Shown: positions 43,335 to 53,033, counted from the first letter of the stretch. The stretch is 64,000 nt of DNA from JBDTSW01 sp963782605 (GCA_963782605.1 CAWAKK010000012.1:268863-332862), one strand, 5' to 3'. Notes: a model not told the origin generated them from the sequence alone. A program made the numbers and translations.

Positions 43335-44152
43335 GGCGACTCGATCTCCTGGCGGATCTCGTCGGCGAGCTCGCCGATGGATTCGGCGGAGACGTCGAGG
43401 ATCTGGGTCACGATGATGACCGCGATCAGCACGATGCCCGCGAGGATCGTGCCGATGACGCCAAAGGTCCGGCCGGCCGACGCGAACGAGCGGTAGCGCG
43501 AGCTCTCGCCCCGGTCGACCTTGTTGCGGCCGATGGTGCCGAGGGCGACCGCCGTGATGGCGACGGGCAAAGCGGCGTAGAAGCCTGATCCGGAGGAGAA
43601 GACCAAGAGCAGGATCGAGAGCGGGCCGAGCACGATCGCCGCCAGCGCCGGGACGTTGAAGTCGTTGACCGCATCGCGCTGCACGGGTGCGGCGGGCTCG
43701 GGCTGGGGGATCGGCTCTCGCCGCGGCGGCTCGGCGCTGGGGCGCGGGGGCGGTACCGGGATCGGCTCGCGTGGCGGTGGCGTGGCGGCGCGCGGCCCGG
43801 TTGGGGGCGAATGCGCCTCCGTGGCCCCAGGATCCTCGCCGCCGAGGACCTGGGTCTCGCCCGAGCCGCCGACGAACTGAATGACCGCGCCGCCGAGCGT
43901 GATCTCGTCCCCGTCGCGAAGCGCCTGCGCGCCCTCGACCGGCTGGCCGTTCACGAACGTGCCGTTCGAGGAGCCGAGGTCCTCGATCGTTGCGCCGTCA
44001 GCGCTTGAGGCAACGCGGGCGTGGCTGCGCGAGACCCCCTGGTCGCCAAGGATGAGGTCGCACTCGCCGGCGCGGCCGAGCGTGATGGCGTCCTCGATCC
44101 ACACCTCCCGCCCTGCCTCTGCGCCCTCGCGAATGACGAGCAAAGGTTCCAC
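43331..44152 (-). CDS. FHA-domain membrane protein
   Basis: Residues 1-95 form a forkhead-associated domain that binds phosphothreonine peptides. It has the full signature: TLGRAGECDLIL, VSRSHARV, LGSSNGTFVNG. A Pro-rich linker of about 70 residues follows. Two or three hydrophobic segments come last (LAAIVLGPLSILLLVFSSGS; TFGVIGTILAGIVLIAVII), resembling DUF4190-type helices. Such proteins usually report Ser/Thr kinase signalling at the membrane; no kinase is nearby. The start is GTG with TAGACT 7 nt upstream. Confidence 0.88.
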   Translation of the reverse strand: MEPLLVIREGAEAGREVWIEDAITLGRAGECDLILGDQGVSRSHARVASSADGATIEDLGSSNGTFVNGQPVEGAQALRDGDEITLGGAVIQFVGGSGETQVLGGEDPGATEAHSPPTGPRAATPPPREPIPVPPPRPSAEPPRREPIPQPEPAAPVQRDAVNDFNVPALAAIVLGPLSILLLVFSSGSGFYAALPVAITAVALGTIGRNKVDRGESSRYRSFASAGRTFGVIGTILAGIVLIAVIIVTQILDVSAESIGELADEIRQEIESP

Positions 44153-44159
44153 GCGGCCG

Positions 44160-44165
44160 AGTCTA
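44160..44165 (-). promoter_or_regulatory. -10 box for leaderless FHA gene
   Basis: TAGACT ends 7 nt before the GTG. A -35 at normal spacing would fall inside the tRNA-Thr gene directly upstream. Confidence 0.4.
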
Positions 44166-44178
44166 GATGCGCTGGTAG

Positions 44179-44252
44179 AGCCCGGAGTCGGATTCGAACC
44201 GACGACCCCCTCCTTACCATGGAGGTGCTCTGGCCTGCTGAGCTATCCGGGC
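44179..44252 (-). tRNA. tRNA-Thr (GGU)
   Basis: A complete cloverleaf is visible. The acceptor GCCCGGA pairs with TCCGGGC. The D arm is AGCTCAGCAGGCCAGAGC. The anticodon arm CCTCC-ATGGTAA-GGAGG has anticodon GGU, and the T arm contains GGTTCGAATCC. The 3' CCA is not encoded. It is 74 nt long and lies 26 bp upstream of the FHA gene on the same strand. Confidence 0.96.
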
Positions 44253-44285
44253 CGGCCGCTCACTGTAGCGAGAGGATCGAGGCGC

Positions 44286-45329
44286 TCAGGAACGGCTGAG
44301 GCCCGCGCGAATCGCGGCGGCGATCGGGGCGGTCGCCTCGCGGGCCCGGCCGCCGAGGCCGACGGCGTTGATGAACCCATGGACGAGGTCGGCTTCCCTG
44401 CGCAGCGTCGTGTGCACGCCGGCCGCCTGCAGGCGCTCCGCGTAGGCCTCGCCCTCGTCGCGGAGGGGATCGAAGCCGGCGGTGACGACGTGGGCCGGCG
44501 GCAGGCCTTGAAGGTCGGTCGCGAGGATGGGTGAGGCGCGGGGGTCCGTGAGGTCCGCTGAGCGGGCGAAGTAGTTCTCGCGAAACCAGTCCATCTCCTC
44601 GCGAGTGAGGAAGAAGCCCTCGCCGAAGAGCTCATAGGAACGCCGCTTCTGCGAGTAGTCCGTGACGGGATAGACGAGGGCCTGGAAAGCGGCTGTGGGC
44701 CCGCCGTCAGCGGTGGTGAGTTGGACGACGACCGCGGCTAGGTTCCCGCCCGCGCTGTCCCCGGCGACGGCGATGCGGGTGGGATCGATGCCGAGCTGCG
44801 CCGCCTCGTCGTGAGCCCAGCGGAAGGCGGCGAGCGAGTCCTCGACGGCGGCGGGGAAGGGGTGCTCAGGCCCGAGCCGGTAGTCGACCGCGAGGACGCG
44901 GGCGGGGATCTCGCGCGCGAGGAATCGGCAGGGCTGATCGTGCGTGTCGAGGTCGCCGATGACGTGGCCGCCGCCGTGGTAGTAGACGACGAGCGGCGCC
45001 GGCAGGGGGGCGGCCGCCGGGACGTAGAGCCTTGCTCGGAGTGCACCGGCTGGACCTCGGATCTCGAGGTCGCGCACGCGCTCGAGCTCGATCAGCGGGC
45101 CGCTGAAGACGCGGGCGTCGCGGCGGCGGCGTTCGCGGGCCTCGGCGATCGGCAGGATGTCGGAGCCGCCAACGCGCTCGGCCAGGGCGATCGCGATCTT
45201 CACCTGGGGGTGGAGCTCCTGCCCGTCGATGCGGATGGGACGGCCCGCGAGCCGTCGTAGGACCGGCTCCGGCAGCGCCGCCACGGCGCGGGCGGTTAGC
45301 GCTTCGAGCCGCTCGCGGAGCGTGGTCAA
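44286..45329 (-). CDS. Alpha/beta-hydrolase, HSL-type esterase/lipase
   Basis: It is a serine esterase of the hormone-sensitive-lipase family. The oxyanion motif is YYHGGGHVIGD, the nucleophile elbow is GDSAGG, and the acid and base are in AGFDPLRDEGEAYA and DLVHGFIN. The start is TTG 45329, overlapping the aldolase stop as TTGA, for 347 residues. The apparent 696-codon frame that continues upstream is an artefact of a frameshift in the aldolase. The natural ester is unknown. Confidence 0.9.
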   Translation of the reverse strand: MTTLRERLEALTARAVAALPEPVLRRLAGRPIRIDGQELHPQVKIAIALAERVGGSDILPIAEARERRRRDARVFSGPLIELERVRDLEIRGPAGALRARLYVPAAAPLPAPLVVYYHGGGHVIGDLDTHDQPCRFLAREIPARVLAVDYRLGPEHPFPAAVEDSLAAFRWAHDEAAQLGIDPTRIAVAGDSAGGNLAAVVVQLTTADGGPTAAFQALVYPVTDYSQKRRSYELFGEGFFLTREEMDWFRENYFARSADLTDPRASPILATDLQGLPPAHVVTAGFDPLRDEGEAYAERLQAAGVHTTLRREADLVHGFINAVGLGGRAREATAPIAAAIRAGLSRS

Positions 45330-46376
45330 CTCAGGGCGGCCTGGACGGCTCCGGCGAAGTCGTCGACGTCGGACGGAGTCGTATCCCACGAGCACATCCA
45401 GCGGACCACGTTGTCCTCCTCGTCCCAGATGTAGAAGGGGTGGTCGGCTTCGAGGTCGGCGAGCAGGGTGTCGATGGCGGGGCGCGGCAGGCGGGCGAAC
45501 ACGGCGTTGGCATGGACGTGGTAGGCGATCTCCAGGCCGTCGATGCGACCGACGGCGGCGGCGAGCCGTCTGGCCATCTCGTTGGCGTGCCGGGCGTTTC
45601 GCAGCCAGAGCTCGCCGGGGCCGAGCAGGGCCTCGAACTGCGCGGCGGTAAAGCGCATCTTCGAGGCGAGCTGGGCGAGCTGCTTGCGGGTGAACTCGAA
45701 CCCCTCGCCCAGGCCGGGACGCAGGAAGACGACGGCGTCGCCGAAGAGCAGGCCGTTCTTGGTGGCACCAAAGGAGAGGACGTCGACGCCGGCTTCGGTG
45801 GTGATCTCGCGAAGGGAGAGGCGAAGGGAGGCGGCGGCGTTGGCGATACGCGCGCCGTCGACGTGAAGGAGCATGTCGCGCTCGTGGGCGGCGTCGGCGA
45901 TCGCGCGCACCTCCCCGGCCGTGTAGACGGTGCCCAGCTCGGTGGCCTGCGTGATCGAGACGACTCGCGGTTGGACGTGGTGGATGTCGCCACGCCTCGG
46001 GTCCCAGTGGCCCACGTCGGCGGGGGTGAGCTTGCCTTCGGCGGTTGGTGCAGTGAGGAGCTTGGTTCCGGTGAGGCGCTCGGGTGCGCCGCACTCGTCG
46101 AGGTGCATGTGGGCGGTTTCGGTGCAGATGACCGCCTCGTGCGGCTCGGTTACGGCGTCGAGCGCGCTGACGTTGGCGCCGGTCCCGTTGAAGACGATGT
46201 GGCCCTCCGCCTCGTCGCCGAAGTGCTCGCGGAAGAGGTCGCGGGTGCGCACGGTCCAGGGGTCGGCCCCGTAGCTCGCGGCGTGGCCCTCGTTGGCCGC
46301 GGCGATCGCCTCCAGGACCTCGGGGTGTGCTCCCGAGTGGTTGTCGGATGCGAAGTCGTGTGGAGGTGCTGCTCAC
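45326..46376 (-). CDS. Low-specificity threonine aldolase-like PLP enzyme (frameshifted near 46357)
   Basis: This fold-type I PLP enzyme probably cleaves L-threonine or L-allo-threonine to glycine and acetaldehyde. Visible motifs are HIVFNGTGANVSALDAV, HLDECGAPERLTG, LLHVDGARIANAAASL and the PLP-lysine region LSFGATKNGLLFG. The body is read from GTG 46252 or earlier. The true beginning (SDNHSGAHPEVLEAIAAANE) is in frame with the body, but a plausible start, GTG 46376 coupled to the SDR stop, is in another frame. One extra base near 46357 explains this. Confidence 0.85.
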
Positions 46377-47095
46377 GGATACAGCGCCAGGCGCTTACCG
46401 TTCATCTTGGCGGCTGCGTCCGAGCAGAGAAAGGCGATCGCCTCGGCGATGTCCTCAACGGAGGTGAAGGTCTCATATGGCTTGTCCGGGTCCGCCTCGC
46501 GCATCTGCGGTGTGAGGATGGCGTTCACGACGACGATGTTCGCCGTCGCGGCCGACTCGTCGGCGCGGAAAGAGTTCGCGAGGGCGAGCGTCCAGGTCTC
46601 GGCGGCTGCCTTGGTGGCGGCATAGGAGGCGTTGGTGCCGTCGGGGGCCTGCGCCTGGGCGGAGGAGACGATGACGAAGCGGCCGTGCTCTGAGGTGGTG
46701 AGGGGGTCGTAGAAGGCGCGGGTTGCGTGCTGGACGGTGTGGACGAGGAGGTCGTGGAGGAACTCGTAGTCCTCGAGGGGAGTGGTGGTGATGGGGTCTC
46801 CCCCCCTCCAGCCGCCGACGAGGTGGATGAGAGCGTCGACACCGCCGAAGCGCTCGGTCAGTGAGGAGGCCCAGTTGCGCGCCTCGTCGGCGTCGAGGAG
46901 GTCGACGACGCGGTGGTCGAGGCGGTCGTCGGGGAGGGCGAGGTCCGTGGCCACCTCTCCGAGACGGTCTTCGACCACGTCGGTGAGCGCGAGGTTTGCG
47001 CCCGCGGCGGCGAGGCGTGAGGCGACGGTCGGGCCAAGGCCGCCGGCCGCGCCGGCGATGGCGATGGTGCGCCCTGCGAGGTCGGAGCCGTTCAC
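46373..47095 (-). CDS. SDR family oxidoreductase
   Basis: It is a short-chain dehydrogenase of 240 residues from GTG 47095. The cofactor motif is AIAGAAGGLG, the central strand HLVGGWRGG stands in for NNAG, and the active site has SS at the Ser position and YAATKAA for the Tyr-x3-Lys pair. Substrate is unknown. It is the first gene of a coupled SDR-aldolase-esterase operon (GTGA and TTGA overlaps). TAGTTT lies 7 nt upstream of the start. Confidence 0.9.
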   Translation of the reverse strand: MNGSDLAGRTIAIAGAAGGLGPTVASRLAAAGANLALTDVVEDRLGEVATDLALPDDRLDHRVVDLLDADEARNWASSLTERFGGVDALIHLVGGWRGGDPITTTPLEDYEFLHDLLVHTVQHATRAFYDPLTTSEHGRFVIVSSAQAQAPDGTNASYAATKAAAETWTLALANSFRADESAATANIVVVNAILTPQMREADPDKPYETFTSVEDIAEAIAFLCSDAAAKMNGKRLALYP

Positions 47096-47102
47096 GCGGG
47101 GG

Positions 47103-47108
47103 AAACTA
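47103..47108 (-). promoter_or_regulatory. -10 box for leaderless SDR gene
   Basis: TAGTTT on the minus strand ends 7 nt before GTG 47095. No ribosome-binding sequence is present. Confidence 0.4.
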
Positions 47109-47220
47109 CCGGCGCGGCGTCGCCGGCCTCGGTGCGGGCGGGGCGGCGCAGGGCGCCTTCGGCCCATCAAGGAGCTCGTTCACCGCTCGGCCGGCACCTC
47201 CATAGAATCGGTCGAGTCGC

Positions 47221-47303
47221 GGGGGAGCGCCGTAGCTGGAGAGACGGGCTGGACTGTAAATCCAGTGCCTCAGGCTGAGTGGGTTCGAATCCCACCTCCC
47301 CCA
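47221..47303 (+). tRNA. tRNA-Tyr (GUA)
   Basis: It is a class II tRNA with a long variable arm. The acceptor GGGGGAG pairs with CTCCCCC. The anticodon arm CTGGA-CTGTAAA-TCCAG gives GUA, the variable arm is TGCCTCAGGCTGAG, and the T arm is GTGGGTTCGAATCCCAC. It is 83 nt long with no encoded CCA. Confidence 0.95.
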
Positions 47304-47366
47304 TTGGCGCTCTTCGAGCTCGACAGCGAGGGCTCTCCGGGTACAAGACGGAGACCCATCGACGAG

Positions 47367-47372
47367 TAGGGT
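47367..47372 (+). promoter_or_regulatory. -10 box for leaderless small membrane protein gene
   Basis: TAGGGT ends 7 nt before ATG 47380. It lies 63 bp downstream of tRNA-Tyr. Confidence 0.35.
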
Positions 47373-47379
47373 CCGCCCG

Positions 47380-47673
47380 ATGGAGATGTCCCCCCACACC
47401 GCCGAGCGGCAGAGCCGCCTGCTCGCGACCATCCTCTTCGTCACCGGCCTCATCTTCATCGCCGCCGGCCTCGCCATCGGCTTCGGCGTCGACGCCCTCG
47501 GCTTCATCCTCGTCGCGATCGGCGCCGTCGACCTTCTCATGTCACGGCATTTCACGCCGGACCGCCGCGGCACCCTCCTTCCCCCCGGCGACGCCACGCA
47601 CGCCGACGCCGACCTCGTCGCCGCCGACGCCGAGCCCGACGCCACGGCCAACCCCTACGCCCGCGAGGACTAG
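47380..47673 (+). CDS. Small two-helix membrane protein
   Basis: It is unrecognised. The 97 residues comprise a short polar start, two adjacent hydrophobic helices (LLATILFVTGLIFIAAGLAI; LGFILVAIGAVDLLM) and an acidic Ala/Asp-rich tail. It follows tRNA-Tyr and is convergent with csbD; a long palindrome closes the gap. Confidence 0.65.
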   Translation: MEMSPHTAERQSRLLATILFVTGLIFIAAGLAIGFGVDALGFILVAIGAVDLLMSRHFTPDRRGTLLPPGDATHADADLVAADAEPDATANPYARED

Positions 47674-47685
47674 CCCCCCATGCAA

Positions 47686-47709
47686 CGGCGCCGCCCGCGG
47701 GCGGCGCCG
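47686..47709. terminator. Perfect 24-nt palindrome between convergent genes
   Basis: CGGCGCCGCCCG followed by its exact reverse complement lies 13 bp after the stop at 47673. A second hairpin (GCGCTC-GAA-GAGCGC, 47726-47740) lies near the csbD stop. Neither has a T-tract, but the position between convergent genes fits bidirectional termination. Confidence 0.4.
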
Positions 47710-47752
47710 CGCGATCCTCGAGACCGCGCTCGAAGAGCGCGTCGGTTCCTCT

Positions 47753-47923
47753 TCAGTCTCGAGTGGTTGCGTCCTTCACCTTGTCGGCGGCGTCGCCCAC
47801 CTTGTCCTTGACCGAACCCGTCGCCTGGTCGATCTTGCCCTCGTTCTCGAGGTCCTTATCGCCCGTGGCGTCGCCGACGCCCTCCTTGACCTTCCCCTTC
47901 GCGTCGTCCCAGTTCTCAGGCAT
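47753..47923 (-). CDS. CsbD family stress protein
   Basis: The 56-residue hydrophilic protein MPENWDDAKGKVKEGVGDAT... ends DKVKDATTRD. It has the repeated AKGKVKEGVGD and TGSVKDKVGDAADK pattern of CsbD, a general-stress protein of unknown mechanism. A strong AAGGAG precedes the ATG. A promoter resembling the sigma-B consensus lies upstream. Confidence 0.92.
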   Translation of the reverse strand: MPENWDDAKGKVKEGVGDATGDKDLENEGKIDQATGSVKDKVGDAADKVKDATTRD

Positions 47924-47953
47924 GCAGAGCTCCTTGTCGCTTGTCCCTTAGAA

Positions 47954-47979
47954 ATTCCCGGCTGCCACGGCGCTCAAAC
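47954..47979 (-). promoter_or_regulatory. Sigma-B-like promoter for csbD
   Basis: GTTTGA, a 14-bp spacer and GGGAAT on the minus strand resemble the general-stress consensus GTTTAA-N(12-15)-GGGTAT. They are placed about 30 bp before the csbD start. csbD is named for sigma-B control in Bacillus; here the match is the only evidence. Confidence 0.45.
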
Positions 47980-48008
47980 GGGGCTACCCCGCGGTAACCC
48001 TCACGCCC

Positions 48009-49175
<1,167 letters not shown>

Positions 49176-49212
49176 TCCCCCGCGCTCCTCCTCGGCTGGT
49201 TGAGCGGCGGGG

Positions 49213-49218
49213 AGTATA
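49213..49218 (-). promoter_or_regulatory. -10 box of the sigma factor gene
   Basis: TATACT on the minus strand, about 38 nt before GTG 49175, is the closest match to the TATAAT consensus in the window. It would give a short leader of roughly 30 nt that includes the GAGGAG ribosome-binding site. Confidence 0.55.
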
Positions 49219-49261
49219 AGTGCGAGCGGGCCATTGCCACGAAGCGGCGGGGTCGCCTCGC

Positions 49262-49267
49262 TACCTT
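49262..49267 (+). promoter_or_regulatory. -10 box for leaderless folE2
   Basis: TACCTT ends 8 nt before ATG 49276. It is divergent from the sigma-factor promoter. Confidence 0.4.
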
Positions 49268-49275
49268 TATCCGCA

Positions 49276-50280
49276 ATGAGCGACCCTGGGCCATTGCTCA
49301 CACCGGCGTCAACCGACGTCCAGGCCTCCCGCCCCACGATCGAGGTGAGCCTCACCCGCGTGGGCGTCCGCGACGTCGAGAAGGTCATCCGCGTCGAGTC
49401 GAACGGCAGCAGCTCGCTCTTCTTCGCCGAACTCGAGTGCTTCGTCGATCTGAACCCGCAGCAGGCGGGCGTCCACATGTCCCGCTTCGAGGAGATCTTC
49501 GACGCGGCGATCGACGAGGTCGTCCTGGGCGAGACGCTCCGCGCCGAGGAGCTCGCCGCTCACATCGCCGAGCGGGTCCGCGAACGACAGAACGGACAGC
49601 GCGCCGAGGTGACGGTGGCAGCCCGCTACCCCGAGACCGTGCGAGCCCCGGTCTCCAACCTCCCCACCCAGGAGATCTACACGCTCTACGGAACGGCCGT
49701 GAGCTCGGAGCGCGGCACGCGGACCCTCACCGGCGTGGAGGCCCAGGGCATGACCGCCTGCCCCTGCGCGCAGGGCCTCCTCGCAGACCGCGCTCGCGAG
49801 CGCCTTGCCGCCGACGACTTCACCGACGACGAGATCGAGCGGGTCATGCGCCACGTCCCGGTCGCCACCCACAACCAGCGCGGCATCGGCTCGCTCCACA
49901 TCGGCCGCCCGGAGACCTCGGGCAGCGACCTCGACGCTCGCGATCTGCTCCACATCGTCGAGCAGTCAATGAGCTCCGAGATCTACGAGCTCATGAAGCG
50001 CTCCGACGAAGCCGCCGTCGTCGAGAAGGCCCACATGCAGCCCCGGTTCGTCGAGGACTGCGTGCGCGAGATGGTCCGACAGGTCGGGGAGCGCTACCCC
50101 GAACTGCGACAGGGCGGCTTCCTACTCGCCCGCCAGGAGAACCTGGAGACCATCCACCGCCATTCCGTCGTGGCCGAGCGCTCGGGGTCGCTCGACGAGA
50201 TCCTCTCCGAGCTCGAGTCGGGCGAACACTCCAAGCACCACATGACGACGCGCGAGTGGCTCGAGGAGCCCTGCGCCTGA
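49276..50280 (+). CDS. folE2: GTP cyclohydrolase FolE2
   Basis: It converts GTP to 7,8-dihydroneopterin triphosphate, the first step of folate or pterin synthesis. FolE2 is a metal-flexible alternative to FolE and is sometimes used when zinc is scarce. The 334-residue protein has the tunnelling-fold FolE2 marks, including the metal-site cysteines in GMTACPCAQGLLADRA and the segment ATHNQRGIGSLHIG. ATG 49276 avoids an upstream extension. No other folate genes are in the window, and no Zur site is recognisable. Confidence 0.93.
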   Translation: MSDPGPLLTPASTDVQASRPTIEVSLTRVGVRDVEKVIRVESNGSSSLFFAELECFVDLNPQQAGVHMSRFEEIFDAAIDEVVLGETLRAEELAAHIAERVRERQNGQRAEVTVAARYPETVRAPVSNLPTQEIYTLYGTAVSSERGTRTLTGVEAQGMTACPCAQGLLADRARERLAADDFTDDEIERVMRHVPVATHNQRGIGSLHIGRPETSGSDLDARDLLHIVEQSMSSEIYELMKRSDEAAVVEKAHMQPRFVEDCVREMVRQVGERYPELRQGGFLLARQENLETIHRHSVVAERSGSLDEILSELESGEHSKHHMTTREWLEEPCA

Positions 50281-50281
50281 G

Positions 50282-50899
50282 CTAACCGAGCGCCCGGCGG
50301 GTCGTCCGTCTGGCCTCGCGACGATCAACGGACCCGGCGGCGGTCGGCACGCTCGGCTCGTCGGCGCCGCCGGCATCACGCAGGTGAGCACGAAGCTTGT
50401 AGAAGTAGTCGGCGCCGCTCCACACGGTGACCGCCACGGCGACGTACACCAGCACGTCGATTGCCACCGGCGTCGGATCCCACACGATCAGCCCGATGAT
50501 CGCCGCCACCTGAAGACCCGTCTTCAACTTGCCGAGCCAGCTCGCAGAGAGCACCACACCCTGCTCGATCGCCAGCGCGCGGAGGCCCGTCACCGCCAGC
50601 TCGCGGGCGATGATCACCATGGCCACCCACGCCGCGAGGCGGTCAAGCGACACGAGCGCGATCAGCGCTGCGATCACCAAGAGCTTGTCGGCAAGCGGGT
50701 CCATGAGCTTCCCGAACGTCGTCACCTCCTGGCGGCGGCGGGCGATGTATCCATCGAGCCCGTCCGTCAATGCAGCGAGCGCAAACAGGGCAGCCGCGAT
50801 CACGTCGCCGTTCTTCGTCTCGTCCAAGAGCGCGACCACGATCACGGGCACCGCGACGATTCGGAGCATCGTCAGGGCGTTCGGAACGTTCACCGGCAT
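50282..50899 (-). CDS. pgsA: CDP-diacylglycerol-glycerol-3-phosphate 3-phosphatidyltransferase-like
   Basis: It is a CDP-alcohol phosphatidyltransferase, most likely making phosphatidylglycerol phosphate in the membrane. From ATG 50899 (MPVNVPNALTMLRIVAVPVI) it has 205 residues with several helices and the catalytic motif DGLDGYIARRRQ then GKLMDPLADK, containing all four Asp. The 40 or so carboxy-terminal residues are polar. It is convergent with folE2 and divergent from the malic enzyme gene. Confidence 0.88.
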   Translation of the reverse strand: MPVNVPNALTMLRIVAVPVIVVALLDETKNGDVIAAALFALAALTDGLDGYIARRRQEVTTFGKLMDPLADKLLVIAALIALVSLDRLAAWVAMVIIARELAVTGLRALAIEQGVVLSASWLGKLKTGLQVAAIIGLIVWDPTPVAIDVLVYVAVAVTVWSGADYFYKLRAHLRDAGGADEPSVPTAAGSVDRREARRTTRRALG

Positions 50900-50971
50900 C
50901 GCGCGGCCAGTATGACCGCGTGCAGACCGAGACGCCGCTGCCGACGCCTGGCAACTCACGCCGGAGAGGTC

Positions 50972-50977
50972 TAGTTT
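50972..50977 (+). promoter_or_regulatory. -10 box for leaderless malic enzyme gene
   Basis: TAGTTT ends 6 nt before ATG 50984. No Shine-Dalgarno sequence is present. Confidence 0.45.
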
Positions 50978-50983
50978 GCCCGC

Positions 50984-52319
50984 ATGCCAGTCGATTACGT
51001 CTACCGAATCTCCCAGCCCCACGTTTCCGGTCAACTGGCCAAGGTCTGCGGAGAGATCGCCCGGTCAGGCGGGCTGATCGGCGACATCGCCACGATCTCG
51101 ATCGGCCGCGAGCGCTCGATCCGCGACATCTCGATCGAGGTCCGCGACCACGAACAGGCAAAGCGCGTCGCCGGCCTGCTCGAGGGCCTCGACCGGGTGC
51201 GCGTCATCTCCTACTTCGACCGCGCCCTCCATGCCCACGAGGGGGGCAAGCTCGCCGTCGAGGCGACAGCTCGGATGGAGTCCGTGCAGGACATGCGCGA
51301 CCTGTACACCCCCGGCGTCGCACGGGTCTGCACAGCCATCGCCGACGACCCCGCCCTCGCGAGCCGCTTCACGATGATCGGGCGCACCGTCGCGATCTGC
51401 ACCAACGGCACGCGCGTCCTCGGGCTGGGCAACATCGGCGCCCGCGCGTCGATGCCGGTGATGGAGGGCAAGGCGCTCTTCTATCGGCTCATGGCCGGCA
51501 TCTCGGCGATCCCGATCCTGATCGACACCGAGGACGCCGATGAGTTCATCGAAACGGTGCTTCGCATCTCCGCGGGCTTCGGCGCGATCCACCTGGAGGA
51601 CATCCGCGTGCCCGAGTGCTACGAGATCGAGGCTCGCCTGATCGACGCGCTCGACATGCCCGTGATGCACGACGACGTCCACGGGACCGCTGTGGCCACG
51701 CTCGCTGCGGTACAGGTCGCGAGCGCGGCAACAGGAATCGAGCTCTCAGAGGCCGTCGTCGGCCAGGTCGGGCTTGGCGCCGCGGGCCTCGGCATCGCGA
51801 CGCTCACGGTTCAGGCAGGGGCGAAGTCCGTGATCGCGTCCGACCCCAACGAGCTCGCTCATCCCATGGCGCGGGAGCGAGGCATCGAGATCGCGAGCTT
51901 CGAGGACGTCATGTCCCGCGCCAACATCGTCGTCCTCACCACGGGGGTCGCCGGGCTCGTCAAGCCCGAGATGGTCCAGCGAGGGACAGGTCATCCTGGC
52001 GCTCAGCAACCCCGACGCGGAGATCACCCCGGGAGCCGCCCTCGAGGCGGGAGCGGCGTTCGCCGCCGATGGCTCGCTGGTGAACAACGTCCTCGGCTTC
52101 CCGGGCATCTTCCGCGGCGCCCTCGCCAGCGGGGCGCAAGAGATCTCGACCGGGATGAAGCTCGCCGCCGCCGACGCGATCGCAGGCCTCACGCGCGAGT
52201 CCGAGCTGATTCCCGACGCAATCGACCCGAAGGTCCACCTCGCGGTGGCTCGCGCGGTCGCAGAAGCGGCGGAGGAAGAGGGGCTCGCGAACCCGGCGCG
52301 AGTTCCGTCGGGCCTCTAG
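50984..52319 (+). CDS. Malic enzyme with N-terminal ACT domain (frameshifted near 51980)
   Basis: It oxidatively decarboxylates malate to pyruvate with NAD(P). Residues 5-80 form an ACT-like ligand-binding domain (GQLAKVCGEIARSGGLIGDI). The catalytic part has MRDLYTPGVARVC, LGNIGARASMPVMEGKALF, PVMHDDVHGTA and the nucleotide-binding VGLGAAGLGIA. After KPEMVQ one extra C near 51980 shifts the frame. Dropping it restores EGQVILALSNPDAEITPGAA and the normal end at 52319, total about 444 residues. Confidence 0.92.
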
Positions 52320-53014
52320 ACGCCCGCCAGCTCCCTCGCCCTGGCGAAGACGGCGTCGAGCATCGGCTCGGTGAGCTTGCCGGTGAATGTGTTCTGTTGC
52401 GAGACGTGGTAGCTGCCGAGCAGGTTCCACTCGCCGATCCGCGCCTCGGCGGCGTGACCGAAGCGCGGCTTGGGGCGCGGCACCTCAGCGCCGAGCTCGC
52501 GCAGCGCAAGGAGCACCCCGTCCCACCCGTAGGACCCCAGCGCCACGAGAGTCCTCGCTCGCCGCAACAGCCGGAGCTCCTCGACGAGGTAGGGAAGGCA
52601 GTTGTCGCGCTCCTCGGTCGTGGGCCGGTTGGCCGGGGGCGCGCAGCGGTTGACGGCACTCACCCAGGCGCCGCGCAGCCGCAGGCCATCGTCGCGCGAC
52701 ACCGACTGCGGCTGGTTCGCGAGGCCCGCGCGATGGAGCGCGCCGAAGAGCCACTCCCCGGAGCGATCGCCGGTGAACACGCGCCCCGTCCGATTGCCGC
52801 CGTGCGCCGCCGGCGCGAGGCCGACCACGACGATCCGAGCCCTCGGGTCGCCGAAGCCGGGGACCGGCCGCGCCCAGTAGCGCTCGCCTTGGTAGCGGCG
52901 CGGTGGGTCGGCCGCCACCGCCTCGCGCCACTCGACGAGCCGGGGACAACGGCGACAACGGGTCACCCTGCGCTCGAGCGCGTCCAGCTTTGCGAGCTCC
53001 TCGCCCTGCGCCAT
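52316..53014 (-). CDS. Uracil-DNA glycosylase, family 5 (UdgB-like)
   Basis: It removes uracil and other deaminated bases from DNA. The 232-residue protein has iron-sulfur cysteines (RCRRCPRLVEWRE), motif A GLAPAAHGGNRTGRVFTGD, which lacks the usual polar catalytic residue as in family 5, and motif B GSYHVSQQNTFTG. ATG 53014 avoids overlap with the divergent thioesterase gene. It ends on a CTAG shared with the convergent malic enzyme gene. Confidence 0.92.
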   Translation of the reverse strand: MAQGEELAKLDALERRVTRCRRCPRLVEWREAVAADPPRRYQGERYWARPVPGFGDPRARIVVVGLAPAAHGGNRTGRVFTGDRSGEWLFGALHRAGLANQPQSVSRDDGLRLRGAWVSAVNRCAPPANRPTTEERDNCLPYLVEELRLLRRARTLVALGSYGWDGVLLALRELGAEVPRPKPRFGHAAEARIGEWNLLGSYHVSQQNTFTGKLTEPMLDAVFARARELAGV

Positions 53015-53021
53015 CAGCCCA

Positions 53022-53027
53022 TACCAT
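53022..53027 (+). promoter_or_regulatory. -10 box for leaderless thioesterase gene
   Basis: TACCAT ends 6 nt before ATG 53034, in a 19-bp gap shared with the divergent glycosylase gene. Confidence 0.4.
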
Positions 53028-53033
53028 CGCCGA

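Noticed and set aside
44286..46376. A single 696-codon frame that would fuse an unknown N-terminal half to the esterase
   Set aside because: The first half is the out-of-frame shadow of the threonine aldolase gene, created by the indel near 46357. The esterase has its own TTG start at 45329.
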